NCBI GenBank assembly: GCA_949291545.1
Contig: CASEWB010000006.1
Location: 372,001-436,000 of the forward strand
DNA from: an uncultured bacterium
GTDB taxonomy: Bacteria > Elusimicrobiota > Elusimicrobia > Elusimicrobiales > Elusimicrobiaceae
Length of the DNA: 64,000 bases
Reading direction: 5' to 3'
Both the position numbers and the translations under genes were made by a program. The notes beneath the pieces were generated by a model. The model did not search any database and was not told the origin of the DNA. It saw nothing but the letters and a program-made list of their open reading frames with translations. Shown here piece by piece: positions 8,575 through 17,769 of this stretch; the stretch's first letter is position 1; every line of letters starts with the position of its first letter.

Positions 8575-9282
8575 TCATTTTACCAACTGGACCGCTTTTA
8601 AAAGCGGCGTATACAAGTCGTCCTGCGGCGGATATTTTATTTCGGAAGGATCGGTTTTATCCGCAAATTCTACCGGGGCCTGCTCTACCCGGCACAAGGG
8701 GCACTGTTCGGCGGCCTCCCCCATGGTTAAAGCGCAGGCGGCGGCTAATGCGTCCGCCGTGTTTACCAAAGTAACCGCCAGTTTTTTCCCAAAAATATCC
8801 GGCTGGCCGCGCAAATCTTTTACTCCCTTAAACCCCGCATATGCTACCGCCGCGCCAATAACCCCCGCCCGGAGCGGCAAAATCATACTGTCTGTAATAA
8901 TAACCCCCAGCTCGGTTACTTCCCATTTTTGCATCAATGCGGCGCGCAGTTCTTCCGCACACGCATAGCAATCCCGCGGCAGCAAAAGCAGTTTTCCGTC
9001 CGCGTTGGACTCGTCAATCCCGGCGTTGGTCATTATCATACCGCTTTTAATCGTCAGCCACGCCAAAGGCGTTTGGAGGGCAGCCTCGCTTTCCCGCTGG
9101 ATCAGTTGTTCTTTTTGGGCCAGGCTTTCATACGGCACACTTAGGCCTTTCCACAAACAGACCAGCTTCGAAGAAACCGTCAGCACGGTTTTTTCCGGCA
9201 CGCGGGGCAAATGCTCGGCAATAAATGAGGGCAAGTTTTCTTTTTCTTTAAAAATACGGGTATGAATAGGCGTAATTTGCAT
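8575..9282 (-). CDS. CofE-like (coenzyme F420-0 : L-glutamate ligase family) protein
   Basis: A 235-residue protein resembling the F420-0 gamma-glutamyl ligase fold. The family pattern is visible: TVSSKLVCLWKG (around 35-46), GIDESNADG, and the block VIITDSMILPLRAGVIGAAVAYAG followed by KDLRGQPDIFGKKL. In methanogens and actinobacteria CofE adds glutamate to F420, but no other F420 gene is visible here, so the substrate is unknown and could be a different acid or cofactor. The C-terminal extension holds CPLC, a possible half metal site. It lies between hemW and mscL, 5 bases after hemW. Confidence 0.8.
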   Translation of the reverse strand: MQITPIHTRIFKEKENLPSFIAEHLPRVPEKTVLTVSSKLVCLWKGLSVPYESLAQKEQLIQRESEAALQTPLAWLTIKSGMIMTNAGIDESNADGKLLLLPRDCYACAEELRAALMQKWEVTELGVIITDSMILPLRAGVIGAAVAYAGFKGVKDLRGQPDIFGKKLAVTLVNTADALAAACALTMGEAAEQCPLCRVEQAPVEFADKTDPSEIKYPPQDDLYTPLLKAVQLVK

Positions 9283-9287
9283 AGTAA

Positions 9288-10385
9288 TTAATCAAACGGG
9301 GCCACAAAACTGCAAAACACTTCGTTGGCCAGGAATAATCCTTCAAAAGATAATTTTACCTTTTTCCCTACTTGCACAAGCAAGCCGGAGTCCAAATGTT
9401 TTTGAATTTCTTTTCCAAAAAAAGCCCGCTGCACCGGCGTCAATTCCACGCCGTCCAATTTGCGCAGGGCCAACATCAACGTTTCCCCCACCTGTTCCTT
9501 TCCGGCAAGATGTTCGGAAAATACCACCGGGGTTTGACCGGCTTCCAACCGGCGGATATATTCCTGCACGTCCGGCGTGTTTTGCCGCCGGGTTCCCTTT
9601 TGATACGAGGCCGCCGCGCTGCCCAGGCCAATGTACTCGCCGTTGTTCCAATAGTGCGTATTGTGCTTGGCTTCATAACCGGGCAAGGCAAAGTTCGAAA
9701 TTTCGTAATGGTGGTAACCGGCTTCGGCCAAGCGCCAATGCGTTTCCTCCAGCATACGGCGCATAAGCAATTGGTCGCATACTAAACCGCGTTCGTAAAA
9801 CGGGGTGCCTTCTTCCACCTGCAACCCGTATACCGAAATATGTTCCGGGCGCAGTTCCAGCAGCCGGGTAAGCCCCGCCACAAATTGTTCCAGCGTTTGC
9901 CCCGGCAAGCCGGCAATTAAATCCACATTAATATTAAAAAATCCGCCGGCACGGGCGTTGGAAAACGCTTCCAAAAAAGTTTGCACATTGTGCACGCGGC
10001 CCAATATTTTTAGCTCCTTATCGTCGAAGCTTTGCAGGCCCAAGCTCAAACGGTTAAAGCCGGCTTCCCGCAGCAGGTGTATTTTCTGCGGGGTGAGGCT
10101 TTCCGGATTGGCTTCCAGCGTGCTTTCTTCCAGGCACGAAATGCCGCCAAAATACCGGCGGATAATCCCGCACAATTGGTAAATCTGCCCTTCCGAAAGC
10201 AAACTGGGCGTACCGCCCCCCACATAGAGCGTTTGCACCGGCACGGCACGGTACGGCGCGGCTTCCCGGGAAAGCGCATTTAAATAAGCTGGAATAAGTG
10301 CCTCCCGCCCCGCAAACGACGCAAAATCACAATAATTGCACTTTTGCTTGCAGAACGGGAGGTGAATATACAACGCGGTTTGCAT
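9288..10385 (-). CDS. hemW: HemW-like radical SAM protein (heme chaperone / CPO-like)
   Basis: Radical SAM protein (365 aa). The [4Fe-4S] cysteines are at 12, 16 and 19 in FCKQKCNYCDF, the HemW variant of C-x3-C-x2-C, followed by VGGGTPSLL and the ETTLEANPE-type segment. The C-terminal HemW domain is present. HemW family proteins bind heme and deliver it to respiratory enzymes; older annotation calls them oxygen-independent coproporphyrinogen oxidases. The start codon overlaps the prfB stop by one base (TAATG). Confidence 0.9.
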   Translation of the reverse strand: MQTALYIHLPFCKQKCNYCDFASFAGREALIPAYLNALSREAAPYRAVPVQTLYVGGGTPSLLSEGQIYQLCGIIRRYFGGISCLEESTLEANPESLTPQKIHLLREAGFNRLSLGLQSFDDKELKILGRVHNVQTFLEAFSNARAGGFFNINVDLIAGLPGQTLEQFVAGLTRLLELRPEHISVYGLQVEEGTPFYERGLVCDQLLMRRMLEETHWRLAEAGYHHYEISNFALPGYEAKHNTHYWNNGEYIGLGSAAASYQKGTRRQNTPDVQEYIRRLEAGQTPVVFSEHLAGKEQVGETLMLALRKLDGVELTPVQRAFFGKEIQKHLDSGLLVQVGKKVKLSFEGLFLANEVFCSFVAPFD

Positions 10386-11506
10386 TATTTTTTATGTTCG
10401 GCTTCGTAGTTTAAAAACGCAAAAATAAACGGGTCCAAATCGCCATCCATCACCGCATTAATTTGTGATGTTTCATACCCCGTGCGCAAATCTTTTACCA
10501 ACTGGTACGGCATAAACACATACGAACGGATTTGGTGCCCCCAGGCGATTTCGCCTTTTTGGCCGTAGCGTTTTTCGGCCTCGCTGCGTTTTTTGTCCAT
10601 TTCCATTTCGTACAAGCGCGCCTTGAGCATCTTCATAGCGGTTTGGCGGTTTTGCAGCTGGCTGCGCTCAATGCGGCAGGAAACCACTATACCCGTGGGA
10701 ATGTGCAGCAAGCGCACGGCCGATTCCACTTTATTTACGTTCTGGCCGCCGTGGCCGCCGGCGCGGGACGTTTCCAACTGAATGTCTTTTTCGGGGATTT
10801 CGATATTGATATCCTCGTCAATATCGGGCAGGACATCGCACGATGCAAAAGACGTATGGCGGCGGGCGTTGGCGTCAAAAGGCGACACGCGCACCAACCG
10901 GTGCACGCCGTTTTCCCCTTTCAAATAGCCGTAAGCAAAAGGGCCTTCCACCATCGCACTGAGCGTTTTGATGCCGGCTTCGTCCCCGGGCTGCGCGTCC
11001 AGCACCGAAAACTTAAACCCGTGCTGTTCGGCCCAGCGCGTATACATACGCACCAACATTTGCGCCCAATCGCACGATTCCGTCCCGCCGGCTCCCGCGT
11101 GAATGGTTAAAATAGCGTTTAGCTTGTCGTTCGGGTCCGAAAGACGGATTTCCCCCTCTTTTTGGGCAATTTGCTTTTCCGTTTCTTTTAAAGAAGCGTC
11201 CAGCGCGGCCAACTCGTTTTGGTCCTGCATTTCTTTGCACAGGTCAAACCAAGCGAGGGCGTCTTCCATTTTTTTGCGCAGCAAATGAAAGGTATCAATG
11301 GCGTTTTTTAAAAAATCAATTTGCCGGCTGACGTCTTTCGCTTTTTTGGTGTCATTCCAAAAATCCGGATTGGCCGATTGCTCCTGCAGGGCGGCCAGCT
11401 CTTTTTGCTTGCCGGGGATATCGTCAATCGATTCGATTTTAGCCACACGGGCGGATAAATCGTTCAGTTTTTCTTCTACTTCTTTAAATTCAATGTTGTT
11501 ATTCAT
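10385..11506 (-). CDS. prfB: Peptide chain release factor 2 (no programmed frameshift)
   Basis: Release factor (373 aa) that reads UGA and UAA stop codons and triggers peptide release. The codon-recognition tripeptide SPF (residues 208-210) identifies RF2, and the catalytic GGQ is at 253-255 ([13 protein letters not shown]). The reading frame runs unbroken from the ATG at 11506 through the region where many bacteria have an in-frame UGA and a +1 shift, so autoregulatory frameshifting is absent. The start overlaps lnt by 8 bases. Confidence 0.96.
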   Translation of the reverse strand: MNNNIEFKEVEEKLNDLSARVAKIESIDDIPGKQKELAALQEQSANPDFWNDTKKAKDVSRQIDFLKNAIDTFHLLRKKMEDALAWFDLCKEMQDQNELAALDASLKETEKQIAQKEGEIRLSDPNDKLNAILTIHAGAGGTESCDWAQMLVRMYTRWAEQHGFKFSVLDAQPGDEAGIKTLSAMVEGPFAYGYLKGENGVHRLVRVSPFDANARRHTSFASCDVLPDIDEDINIEIPEKDIQLETSRAGGHGGQNVNKVESAVRLLHIPTGIVVSCRIERSQLQNRQTAMKMLKARLYEMEMDKKRSEAEKRYGQKGEIAWGHQIRSYVFMPYQLVKDLRTGYETSQINAVMDGDLDPFIFAFLNYEAEHKK

Positions 11507-13142
11507 ACGAAAAAACCATCGTGGAAATAAGTAACGTAAAATAAAATATGGCACACAGCCAGGCAAACCAATCCCCCCACTGCGTGTAAAAATTGATTTG
11601 GTCCCCTATCGGCAAGGCAACCGGCGCCTGCAGCACTTCTTGAGTAAAAAGATCCGTCTGCCGGCTAATCCGGCCGAAAGGATCTATAAAAGCGGAAATG
11701 CCCGTATTGGCCGAGCGCAGCACGGGGCGCCCCGTTTCCACTGCGCGCAACACGTTGACAGCCAAATGTTGATGCGGCGCGTCCGTTTTAAAGAACCAAG
11801 CGTCATTGGTAATGTTGACAAAAAATTTAGCGCCTTGTTTGTTTTGCGCACGCCACAACTGGGGATAGATCGATTCGTAGCAAATCGTTTCCCCCACGGC
11901 TACGCCGCCCAAGTCCAACGGCTTTTGGGCGCGGGGGCCGGGCGTAAACGAACCGAGTTCGCCCAACACTTCCACGTCTTTAAAAAGGGAACGGACAATA
12001 TTTTCCAGCGGGATATATTCGCCAAACGGCACCAATTTAATTTTACTGTAATGCTGCAGCCCCCCTTGCGGCGCCATTAAATAGGCCCCCACATATTGCT
12101 TGCCGTCTTCACCGGAAATGTTAGAACCGATAAACTGATAGGCACCGGTCGATTCCCCAATACTTTTAAACAAATCCAAGTACCGTTCTTCCGTTAAAGC
12201 CCCCGGCACGGCGCTTTCCGGCCATACCAACAGCCGGACGCCTTGTCCGTCCAACGAGTGCCCCATTTGGCTAAGAGTGTTTAAAATTTCCTCTTCATAC
12301 TCCGGGCTCCATTTTTTATACTGGTCGATATTGGGCTGGAAAATGGCCGTATTTAAACTGAGCAACGGCTGATGGGCCGGGCGGTTTTCCGGCAAATTGC
12401 CACTCCCCGGCAGCGAATAATGCCCAAAAGCAAATACGCCCAAAAACACGCAGGCGGCCGCCACCATATGCCGAATGCCGTCTTTTACCCCCGGTATGGC
12501 AAAAGCCCAACCCAAAGACGCACCCACAAAAGCCACCGCGAAACTAACCCCATATACCCCCGTAAACGAAGCAATCTGCAGCATTTCTGTAGCATTCCAT
12601 TGGGTATACCCCAACAAGACCCACGGGAAACCTAACCCGTAAAACGCCAAGGTTTGGTGCACCCATTCCCAAGCCACCACACCACATGCCGCCAACAACG
12701 GGAAAAAGCCCCCCGCTTTCTTAAGAAAATAGCAACTCCCGCCAAACAAGGCAAACTGCACCGCCATCAGGCCCGACAGCCCCAACCACGCCGCTAACGA
12801 AAGCCCTTTGGAAAGCCCGCCCCCATGCAGGCAGGTATAATAAATCCAATAAAAAATGCCGGCATTAAACAAAAAAGCCGTCAGCCAGCCATAGAAAAAA
12901 GAAGACCAAAACCCCTTGGTTTTGGTCACACCCCAAACAAACGGAGCCAGTGCAAACCACGCCAACGCATGGTGCGAGCGCCCCGGATAGCTTTGGTAGA
13001 CCAGCCAAGCAGACGCCGCCGCACAAACCAGCAGAAAAAACGACTGCCCCAGCCGGCCGCACCACGCCGACAACCACGCCCCAAATGATTTTTTATCATT
13101 CAGGGCGTCTTGTTCGGTAAAGCTTTGTCTAAAGGCACGCAT
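11499..13142 (-). CDS. lnt: Apolipoprotein N-acyltransferase
   Basis: Inner-membrane enzyme (547 aa) that adds the third acyl chain to lipoprotein N-termini. The N-terminal half has several membrane segments (about residues 30-250). The periplasmic nitrilase domain carries the Glu-Lys-Cys triad in [23 protein letters not shown] and GETICYES. A last membrane helix precedes the C-terminus. Its presence shows a Gram-negative lipoprotein pathway, consistent with the several lipoproteins in the window. It sits between the Cys-rich secreted protein and prfB. Confidence 0.95.
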   Translation of the reverse strand: MRAFRQSFTEQDALNDKKSFGAWLSAWCGRLGQSFFLLVCAAASAWLVYQSYPGRSHHALAWFALAPFVWGVTKTKGFWSSFFYGWLTAFLFNAGIFYWIYYTCLHGGGLSKGLSLAAWLGLSGLMAVQFALFGGSCYFLKKAGGFFPLLAACGVVAWEWVHQTLAFYGLGFPWVLLGYTQWNATEMLQIASFTGVYGVSFAVAFVGASLGWAFAIPGVKDGIRHMVAAACVFLGVFAFGHYSLPGSGNLPENRPAHQPLLSLNTAIFQPNIDQYKKWSPEYEEEILNTLSQMGHSLDGQGVRLLVWPESAVPGALTEERYLDLFKSIGESTGAYQFIGSNISGEDGKQYVGAYLMAPQGGLQHYSKIKLVPFGEYIPLENIVRSLFKDVEVLGELGSFTPGPRAQKPLDLGGVAVGETICYESIYPQLWRAQNKQGAKFFVNITNDAWFFKTDAPHQHLAVNVLRAVETGRPVLRSANTGISAFIDPFGRISRQTDLFTQEVLQAPVALPIGDQINFYTQWGDWFAWLCAIFYFTLLISTMVFSYE

Positions 13143-13150
13143 AGGTTTAA

Positions 13151-13582
13151 TTAATATGTAATCTTACAAGTATTTTGTACGCACACGGCTTGAGCAGACG
13201 GGCTGCATTCTTTTTCCACAGACGGGGCGCCCTCCGGGCAAGCCTTGGCAATCAAGCTGGACTGCATTTTATTAAAATCCAGCGTATACGACGCATTGAT
13301 GGCGGTAACGCCTTGCGGCCCCACCAAACAGCCGCAGGGGTCTTTGTCTACAATAATGCAATCTTCGTCCGCCGTGCAGCTGTACATACGGCGCAGCTTG
13401 GCTTGCGCAGCCGACTGTTCGGCCGCTTTTTGTTCTTTGGCTTCCTGGGCTTGGATTTGGGCCAAATCCAGCAACGGGACGGATACTTCTATCGGTTCGT
13501 CTTTACTTAAAAATACCGGGATCAGCAATACCGCCCCCAACGCGCACACCAACAAAATAGAGGCTTTTATTTTAGATTTCAT
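13151..13582 (-). CDS. Cys-rich exported or membrane-anchored protein, unknown function
   Basis: A 143-residue protein with an N-terminal hydrophobic segment (about residues 8-25), then a Gln/Ala/Glu-rich helix, then a globular part with paired cysteines (SCTADEDC, PCGC, KACPEG, KEC, VCVQNTC). The CTxDxDC...PCGC...INxxY...C pattern resembles a widespread family of small secreted proteins that has no assigned function as far as I know. The cysteines probably form disulfides outside the cytoplasm. It overlaps secA by 4 bases (ATGA) and precedes lnt by 8. Confidence 0.75.
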   Translation of the reverse strand: MKSKIKASILLVCALGAVLLIPVFLSKDEPIEVSVPLLDLAQIQAQEAKEQKAAEQSAAQAKLRRMYSCTADEDCIIVDKDPCGCLVGPQGVTAINASYTLDFNKMQSSLIAKACPEGAPSVEKECSPSAQAVCVQNTCKITY

Positions 13583-16173
13583 AAATTAGCTCCACAACAT
13601 TTTTTATATTTTTTACCGCTTCCGCACGGGCACAAATCATTGCGCCCAATATGCTTGGAAACAGGCGCCGCCGATTGGTTCGGGTTTTTGGCGGCCGCCG
13701 CTTGCGCACGTTCCGCCGCGGTGCGGCGCGGAGGCAGCTGCAGGCGGAAAATATAGCTGACCATCAAATCGCGCACGCGGTTAAGCATAGAAGAATACAA
13801 TTTGTAAGATTCTTTTTGGTATTCAATCAGCGGGTCCTTTTGGGCGTAACCGCGCAGGCTGACGCTGCTTTGCAGCTGGTCCAATTCATACAGGTTCTGC
13901 TTCCAGGCGCTGTCGATAATTTGCAGCAACAGCATGCGTTCGATTTCCGCAAAATTAATACCTTGCTCGGCAAAATACAACACGCGAGCTTGGTACAAAT
14001 CTTTAACCTGCTTCATAATTTCGTCCACCAGTTGGTCGTGCGATTTACGGCCCACGGTTTCCGAAGTAAAGTGGAAATCCCCGGGGAAGAAATTGCGCAA
14101 GCTGACGTTGAGCGTTTCAAAATCGCTGCGCTGCGGGTGGGACGGGTGATAATACTGCTCCACCAGTTCGTCCACAATTTCTTCCATCATTTGCATGGAC
14201 TTTTCGGTCATGTTTTCGCCGTCCAAAATGGCGTTGCGCAGGCCATAAATGGCGGTGCGCTGCTGGTTCATTACTTTGTCGTAATCGAGCAATTGCTTGC
14301 GGATATCAAAGTTGCGGCCTTCCACCATGCGTTGGGCGCTTTCAATTTGGCGCGTCATCAGGCGCGACTCAATGGCTTCGCCCTCCTTCATGCCCATCGT
14401 GCTTAAAATAGAAGCAATCTTGGTAGTGTTGGCAAACAAACGCATCAGTTCGTCGTCCAACGAAATGTAAAAGCGGGAACAGCCAGGGTCCCCTTGGCGG
14501 GCACAGCGGCCGCGCAGCTGGTTATCAATACGGCGGGACTCGTGACGCTCGCTGCCGATAACGTGCAAGCCGCCCAGTTCGACCACTTGTTTTTGTTCTT
14601 CCGGGTCGGCCGGGTTCCCACCCAGCACAATATCCGTACCGCGGCCGGCCATGTTGGTGGCAATGGTAACCGCCCCTTTGCGGCCCGCTTGGCTGATAAT
14701 TTGCGCTTCCATTTCGTGGTATTTGGCGTTTAACACTTTATGCGGAATTCCTTTGGCGCGCAGCATATGGCTGAGTTTTTCCGATTTTTCAATCGAGCGC
14801 GTACCCACCAACACCGGCGCGCCTTGTTTCCACAAGGTTTCCACTTCGTCCACAATGGCGTTAAATTTTTCCCGTTCGGACAAATAAACCAAGTCCGGAT
14901 AATCTTTGCGTTTGGAGGGTCTGTTCGGGCGGATTTCCACCACGTCCAGTTTGTAAATCTGCCAAAATTCGTTGGCTTCCGTCATAGCGGTACCCGTCAT
15001 ACCGGACAGTTTTTTATACAGTTTAAAGAAATTCTGGAACGTAATAGTAGCCAAGGTCTGGTTTTCTTCCTTAATTTGCAAACCTTCTTTGGCTTCCACG
15101 GCCTGGTGCAAGCCGTCGCTCCAGCGGCGGCCGGGCATCAAGCGGCCGGTGAATTCGTCCACAATTACCACTTCACCGTCTTTGATCACATAATCTACGT
15201 CGCGTTCGTACAAATGGTGTGCCCGCAAGGCTTGGTTAATATGGTGCACCCATTCGGATTCCACATCATTGTAGAGGTTAGGTACATTCAAAAATTTTTC
15301 CGCCTTGGCAATACCGGTGTCCGTCAGCGTGGCGGTGTGGGCTTTTTCGTCAATAATGGCGTCTACGCCTTCGTCCAATTTAATGCCTTCGTATTTGGCT
15401 TTTACTTCGTCTTTTTCCGTAATCAGGCGCACTTTTAAGGACGGTATCAACCGGTTGACGATATAATACTTGTCGGTGCTTTGTTCGGACGGGCCGGAAA
15501 TGATAAGCGGGGTGCGGGCTTCGTCAATTAAAATAGAGTCTACTTCGTCTACAATACAATAGTTTAAGGGGCGCAGCACGCGGTCGGCACGGTTAATAAC
15601 CATATTGTCGCGCAGGTAATCAAAGCCCAGTTCGTTGTTGGTCACATAGGTAATATCTTTGGTGTACATTTCGCGGCGTTCGGCGTTGTCCATATCGTGG
15701 TTGATGTATCCCACGGTAAGGCCCAAAAATTCGTGGATGGGGCCCATCCATTGGCGGTCGCGGCGGGCCAGGTAGTCGTTTACTGTTACGACGTGCACCC
15801 CTTTGCCGGTTAAAGCGTTTAAATAGGAGGGCAACACCGCCACCAGCGTTTTCCCTTCGCCGGTGCCCATTTCGGCAATTTTGCCTTGATGCAAAACGAT
15901 ACCGCCCAAAAGCTGCACATCATACGGGCGCAGGCCAATCACGCGCTGGGCCGCCAAGCGGACCACGGCAAAAGCCTCGGGCAACAATTGGTCCAAGGTT
16001 TCCCCTTTGGCTAAGCGGTCTTTAAACTCTTGGGTTTTGGCTTTTAATTGTTCGTCAGACAGTTTTTCAAATTCAGCGGTGAATTTGTTTGCATCGTCTA
16101 CATAATGTTGGATTTTTTTAAGGTCGCGTTCGCTTTTGGTTCCAAAAATTTTATCAATTACCGTTCTAATCAT
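13579..16173 (-). CDS. secA: Preprotein translocase ATPase SecA
   Basis: Motor of the general secretion pathway (864 aa), peripheral at the inner membrane with SecYEG. Seen are Walker A in EMGTGEGKTLVA, the DEVD box in IVDEVDSILIDEARTPL, TNMAGRGTDIVLGG, and the C-terminal SEC-C zinc motif (CPCGSGKKYKKCC) that binds SecB or ribosomes. Length is normal. It is the first gene of a long minus-strand operon running to mscL. Confidence 0.97.
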   Translation of the reverse strand: MIRTVIDKIFGTKSERDLKKIQHYVDDANKFTAEFEKLSDEQLKAKTQEFKDRLAKGETLDQLLPEAFAVVRLAAQRVIGLRPYDVQLLGGIVLHQGKIAEMGTGEGKTLVAVLPSYLNALTGKGVHVVTVNDYLARRDRQWMGPIHEFLGLTVGYINHDMDNAERREMYTKDITYVTNNELGFDYLRDNMVINRADRVLRPLNYCIVDEVDSILIDEARTPLIISGPSEQSTDKYYIVNRLIPSLKVRLITEKDEVKAKYEGIKLDEGVDAIIDEKAHTATLTDTGIAKAEKFLNVPNLYNDVESEWVHHINQALRAHHLYERDVDYVIKDGEVVIVDEFTGRLMPGRRWSDGLHQAVEAKEGLQIKEENQTLATITFQNFFKLYKKLSGMTGTAMTEANEFWQIYKLDVVEIRPNRPSKRKDYPDLVYLSEREKFNAIVDEVETLWKQGAPVLVGTRSIEKSEKLSHMLRAKGIPHKVLNAKYHEMEAQIISQAGRKGAVTIATNMAGRGTDIVLGGNPADPEEQKQVVELGGLHVIGSERHESRRIDNQLRGRCARQGDPGCSRFYISLDDELMRLFANTTKIASILSTMGMKEGEAIESRLMTRQIESAQRMVEGRNFDIRKQLLDYDKVMNQQRTAIYGLRNAILDGENMTEKSMQMMEEIVDELVEQYYHPSHPQRSDFETLNVSLRNFFPGDFHFTSETVGRKSHDQLVDEIMKQVKDLYQARVLYFAEQGINFAEIERMLLLQIIDSAWKQNLYELDQLQSSVSLRGYAQKDPLIEYQKESYKLYSSMLNRVRDLMVSYIFRLQLPPRRTAAERAQAAAAKNPNQSAAPVSKHIGRNDLCPCGSGKKYKKCCGANL

Positions 16174-16220
16174 AATCAGTTCCTCTTAACATAAAAAATG
16201 GTACAGCCAGTCCGGCCGGG

Positions 16221-16239
16221 AAACTCCGCCTAAGCGGAG
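16221..16239 (-). terminator. Weak terminator between the coiled-coil protein and secA
   Basis: On the minus strand, CTCCGC, loop TTAG, GCGGAG is followed by TTTCCC. The stem is short and the T-run poor, so read-through into secA is likely. Confidence 0.4.
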
Positions 16240-16247
16240 CGGAACTA

Positions 16248-16973
16248 TTATTTAGCAACGGGTTTTTTATTTTTGGTTTTGATTTGCAAATTGGCGGTTT
16301 GGCGGGCTTCTTCAAACACGGTTTGGCTGCTGCGGGCGGCTTGCGCCTGGGCGCGGGCAGCCTGCAGCTGGCTGTTGGTGGCGGCTACATAAGCGTCCAC
16401 CGCCTGGACCAGTTGGGTGCCAGGGTCTTTTTGAAGGGCTTTAAGCTGCTGTTTTAAATCGCTGATTTGCCGGCGCAGGGTTTCTTCCTGCTGGGTGCGG
16501 GCCTGCCCGGACAGCGCGTCGTTTTGCTTAGTTTGTTTGAGCAATTGGCGGGCTTCGTTAAGTTCGTACTCACGCAATTGAACCGTAACGGCCCAAATAT
16601 GCTCAAAAATCGGGAATAACTCTTTGCGAAAATGCACCGCGGCAATGGATTCGTCCCCCCCGCTAAGCTGCGCATACAACAAAGCGTCCGAATAAACCGA
16701 TGTGGCGCCTTTCAGCCGGATAGAAGCATCAAAATTACGGGCCACGGCAATCAGTTCGTAGCGGTTAGCCGCCGTTTGGGGCGAATTATAGGACGAAACA
16801 AAACTTTCCAAAATGTCTTGGTAGTCCTTGTTTTGCTGGGCCCGCTCCAAAACGCCCGGATTGTATTGGGAAAAAATATCCAATACCGTTTCGCGCGTAT
16901 AGAGGCTGGGTTCCCCTGCATAAAGGGCAGAAGACATAGCCAAAGTAGCTAAAATAAAAAGGCTGCGTTTCAT
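16248..16973 (-). CDS. Exported coiled-coil protein, unknown function
   Basis: A 241-residue protein with a clear signal peptide (MKRSLFILATLAMSSALYAG, cleavage about residue 19-20). The middle is helical. From about residue 130 to 220 it is Gln/Ala/Arg-rich with heptad-like spacing, a likely coiled coil, and the tail is basic. AGGA precedes the chosen ATG; an upstream in-frame start would add an unlikely 19 residues before the signal peptide. No known domain. It is the gene before secA but is probably separately transcribed. Confidence 0.75.
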   Translation of the reverse strand: MKRSLFILATLAMSSALYAGEPSLYTRETVLDIFSQYNPGVLERAQQNKDYQDILESFVSSYNSPQTAANRYELIAVARNFDASIRLKGATSVYSDALLYAQLSGGDESIAAVHFRKELFPIFEHIWAVTVQLREYELNEARQLLKQTKQNDALSGQARTQQEETLRRQISDLKQQLKALQKDPGTQLVQAVDAYVAATNSQLQAARAQAQAARSSQTVFEEARQTANLQIKTKNKKPVAK

Positions 16974-17101
16974 ATGAGTTCCTAAGTATACGGTTACTTT
17001 TATTTTGCTATTTCTATGGGAGATAGTCAAGCCTTTTGGGCCGTGGGTGGAACAGCTGGCGCGCCCAATCCGGTTTTTTGTACGCGTTTAGGCAAAATAA
17101 A

Positions 17102-17129
17102 ACCCCGAAACCAAACTGCGTTTCGGGGT
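17102..17129 (-). terminator. Terminator after the CcmI-C-like gene
   Basis: ACCCCGAAAC (17102-17111) pairs with GTTTCGGGGT (17120-17129). The minus strand continues TTTTATTTT. Confidence 0.8.
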
Positions 17130-17147
17130 ATATTAAACCAAAATAGG

Positions 17148-17618
17148 TTAGCGGGCAGCCGTGCGGAAGAAGTTTCCTTTCACGTTGCGGGCCAACTGTA
17201 CGCGGCCCATCGTTTTATCGGCTTGTACCAAAATATGCTTTTCGTTCGGTTTGATGGTTCCTTCCACCGAACCAAAGATATCGCCCTGTCTAATGACGCC
17301 CAACTGGCCGTGATTGTTAATTTGTACTTCCAGCTTTAAAGCGCCGTCCAGGCTTTCAGCCAGCAAATCGGTTTCGCCCATCGTAAAATCCAACGGGAAT
17401 TTCGGGTTGACCACGCGTTTGATGGCCACCGGCACATCGGCCTCGTTCTTGACGATAATGGCACAAGAATTATTGTCTGCTTCGGCCATACGGGCCAAGC
17501 GCTCCGGTACCGTTACCGTGCCGGAGATATTAAAACGTCCTTCGCTGACGGAGCGGGCCAGGCAGCACACACAAGCTACCACGCTGACAGCCGCTACCGC
17601 AATTAAAATCTTTTTCAT
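17148..17618 (-). CDS. Exported protein resembling the C-terminal domain of CcmI/CycH
   Basis: A 156-residue protein with a signal or anchor segment (residues 1-20). The mature part has the pattern SGTVTVPERL...SCAIIVKNEADVPVAIKRVV-PKFPLDFTMGETDLL...LEVQINNHGQ...GDIFGSVEG. This mirrors the C-terminal periplasmic domain of cytochrome c biogenesis factor CcmI (x-VPLAVKR, DLPLTVTLDDS, ARVSxSG-GDLxG). Here it stands alone without TPRs and without ccm genes nearby. I start at the second in-frame Met because a -10 box lies 6 bases before it and the signal peptide follows directly. The assignment is by pattern memory and should be tested with a profile. Confidence 0.6.
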   Translation of the reverse strand: MKKILIAVAAVSVVACVCCLARSVSEGRFNISGTVTVPERLARMAEADNNSCAIIVKNEADVPVAIKRVVNPKFPLDFTMGETDLLAESLDGALKLEVQINNHGQLGVIRQGDIFGSVEGTIKPNEKHILVQADKTMGRVQLARNVKGNFFRTAAR

Positions 17619-17624
17619 AATTAT

Positions 17625-17630
17625 ATTGTA
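17625..17630 (-). promoter_or_regulatory. -10 box TACAAT directly before a start codon
   Basis: On the minus strand, TACAAT is followed by 6 bases and the ATG of the CcmI-C-like gene. TTGCCA at 17654-17649 gives a -35 with an 18-base spacer. No Shine-Dalgarno site is present, suggesting a leaderless mRNA. Confidence 0.55.
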
Positions 17631-17723
17631 CCCTTTTGCATCCGCTTTTGGCAAGCGGACAACGAGCCTGTATTGGTATTATAGGCGTAGGAAACAGTTT
17701 TTCAAGTCCCACAAAAGGCCAAA

Positions 17724-17754
17724 AAAAGGGAACCCGCCAAAGGGGCTCCCTTTT
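17724..17754 (-). terminator. Terminator after the SH3 protein gene
   Basis: The AAAAGGG-CCC and GGG-CCCTTTT arms pair with one internal mismatch around a 7-base loop. The minus strand then continues with a T-rich stretch. Confidence 0.65.
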
Positions 17755-17769
17755 ATGGTTTTTTACGCC

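Noticed and set aside
10385-11506. Programmed +1 frameshift in prfB
   Set aside because: The reading frame is unbroken from the SD-proximal ATG through the domain 1 region, so no shift is needed.
13651-14406. Long open frame on the plus strand opposite secA
   Set aside because: Composition is His/Phe/Val-rich as expected from the antisense of a GC-biased gene, with no ribosome site, and secA is certain.
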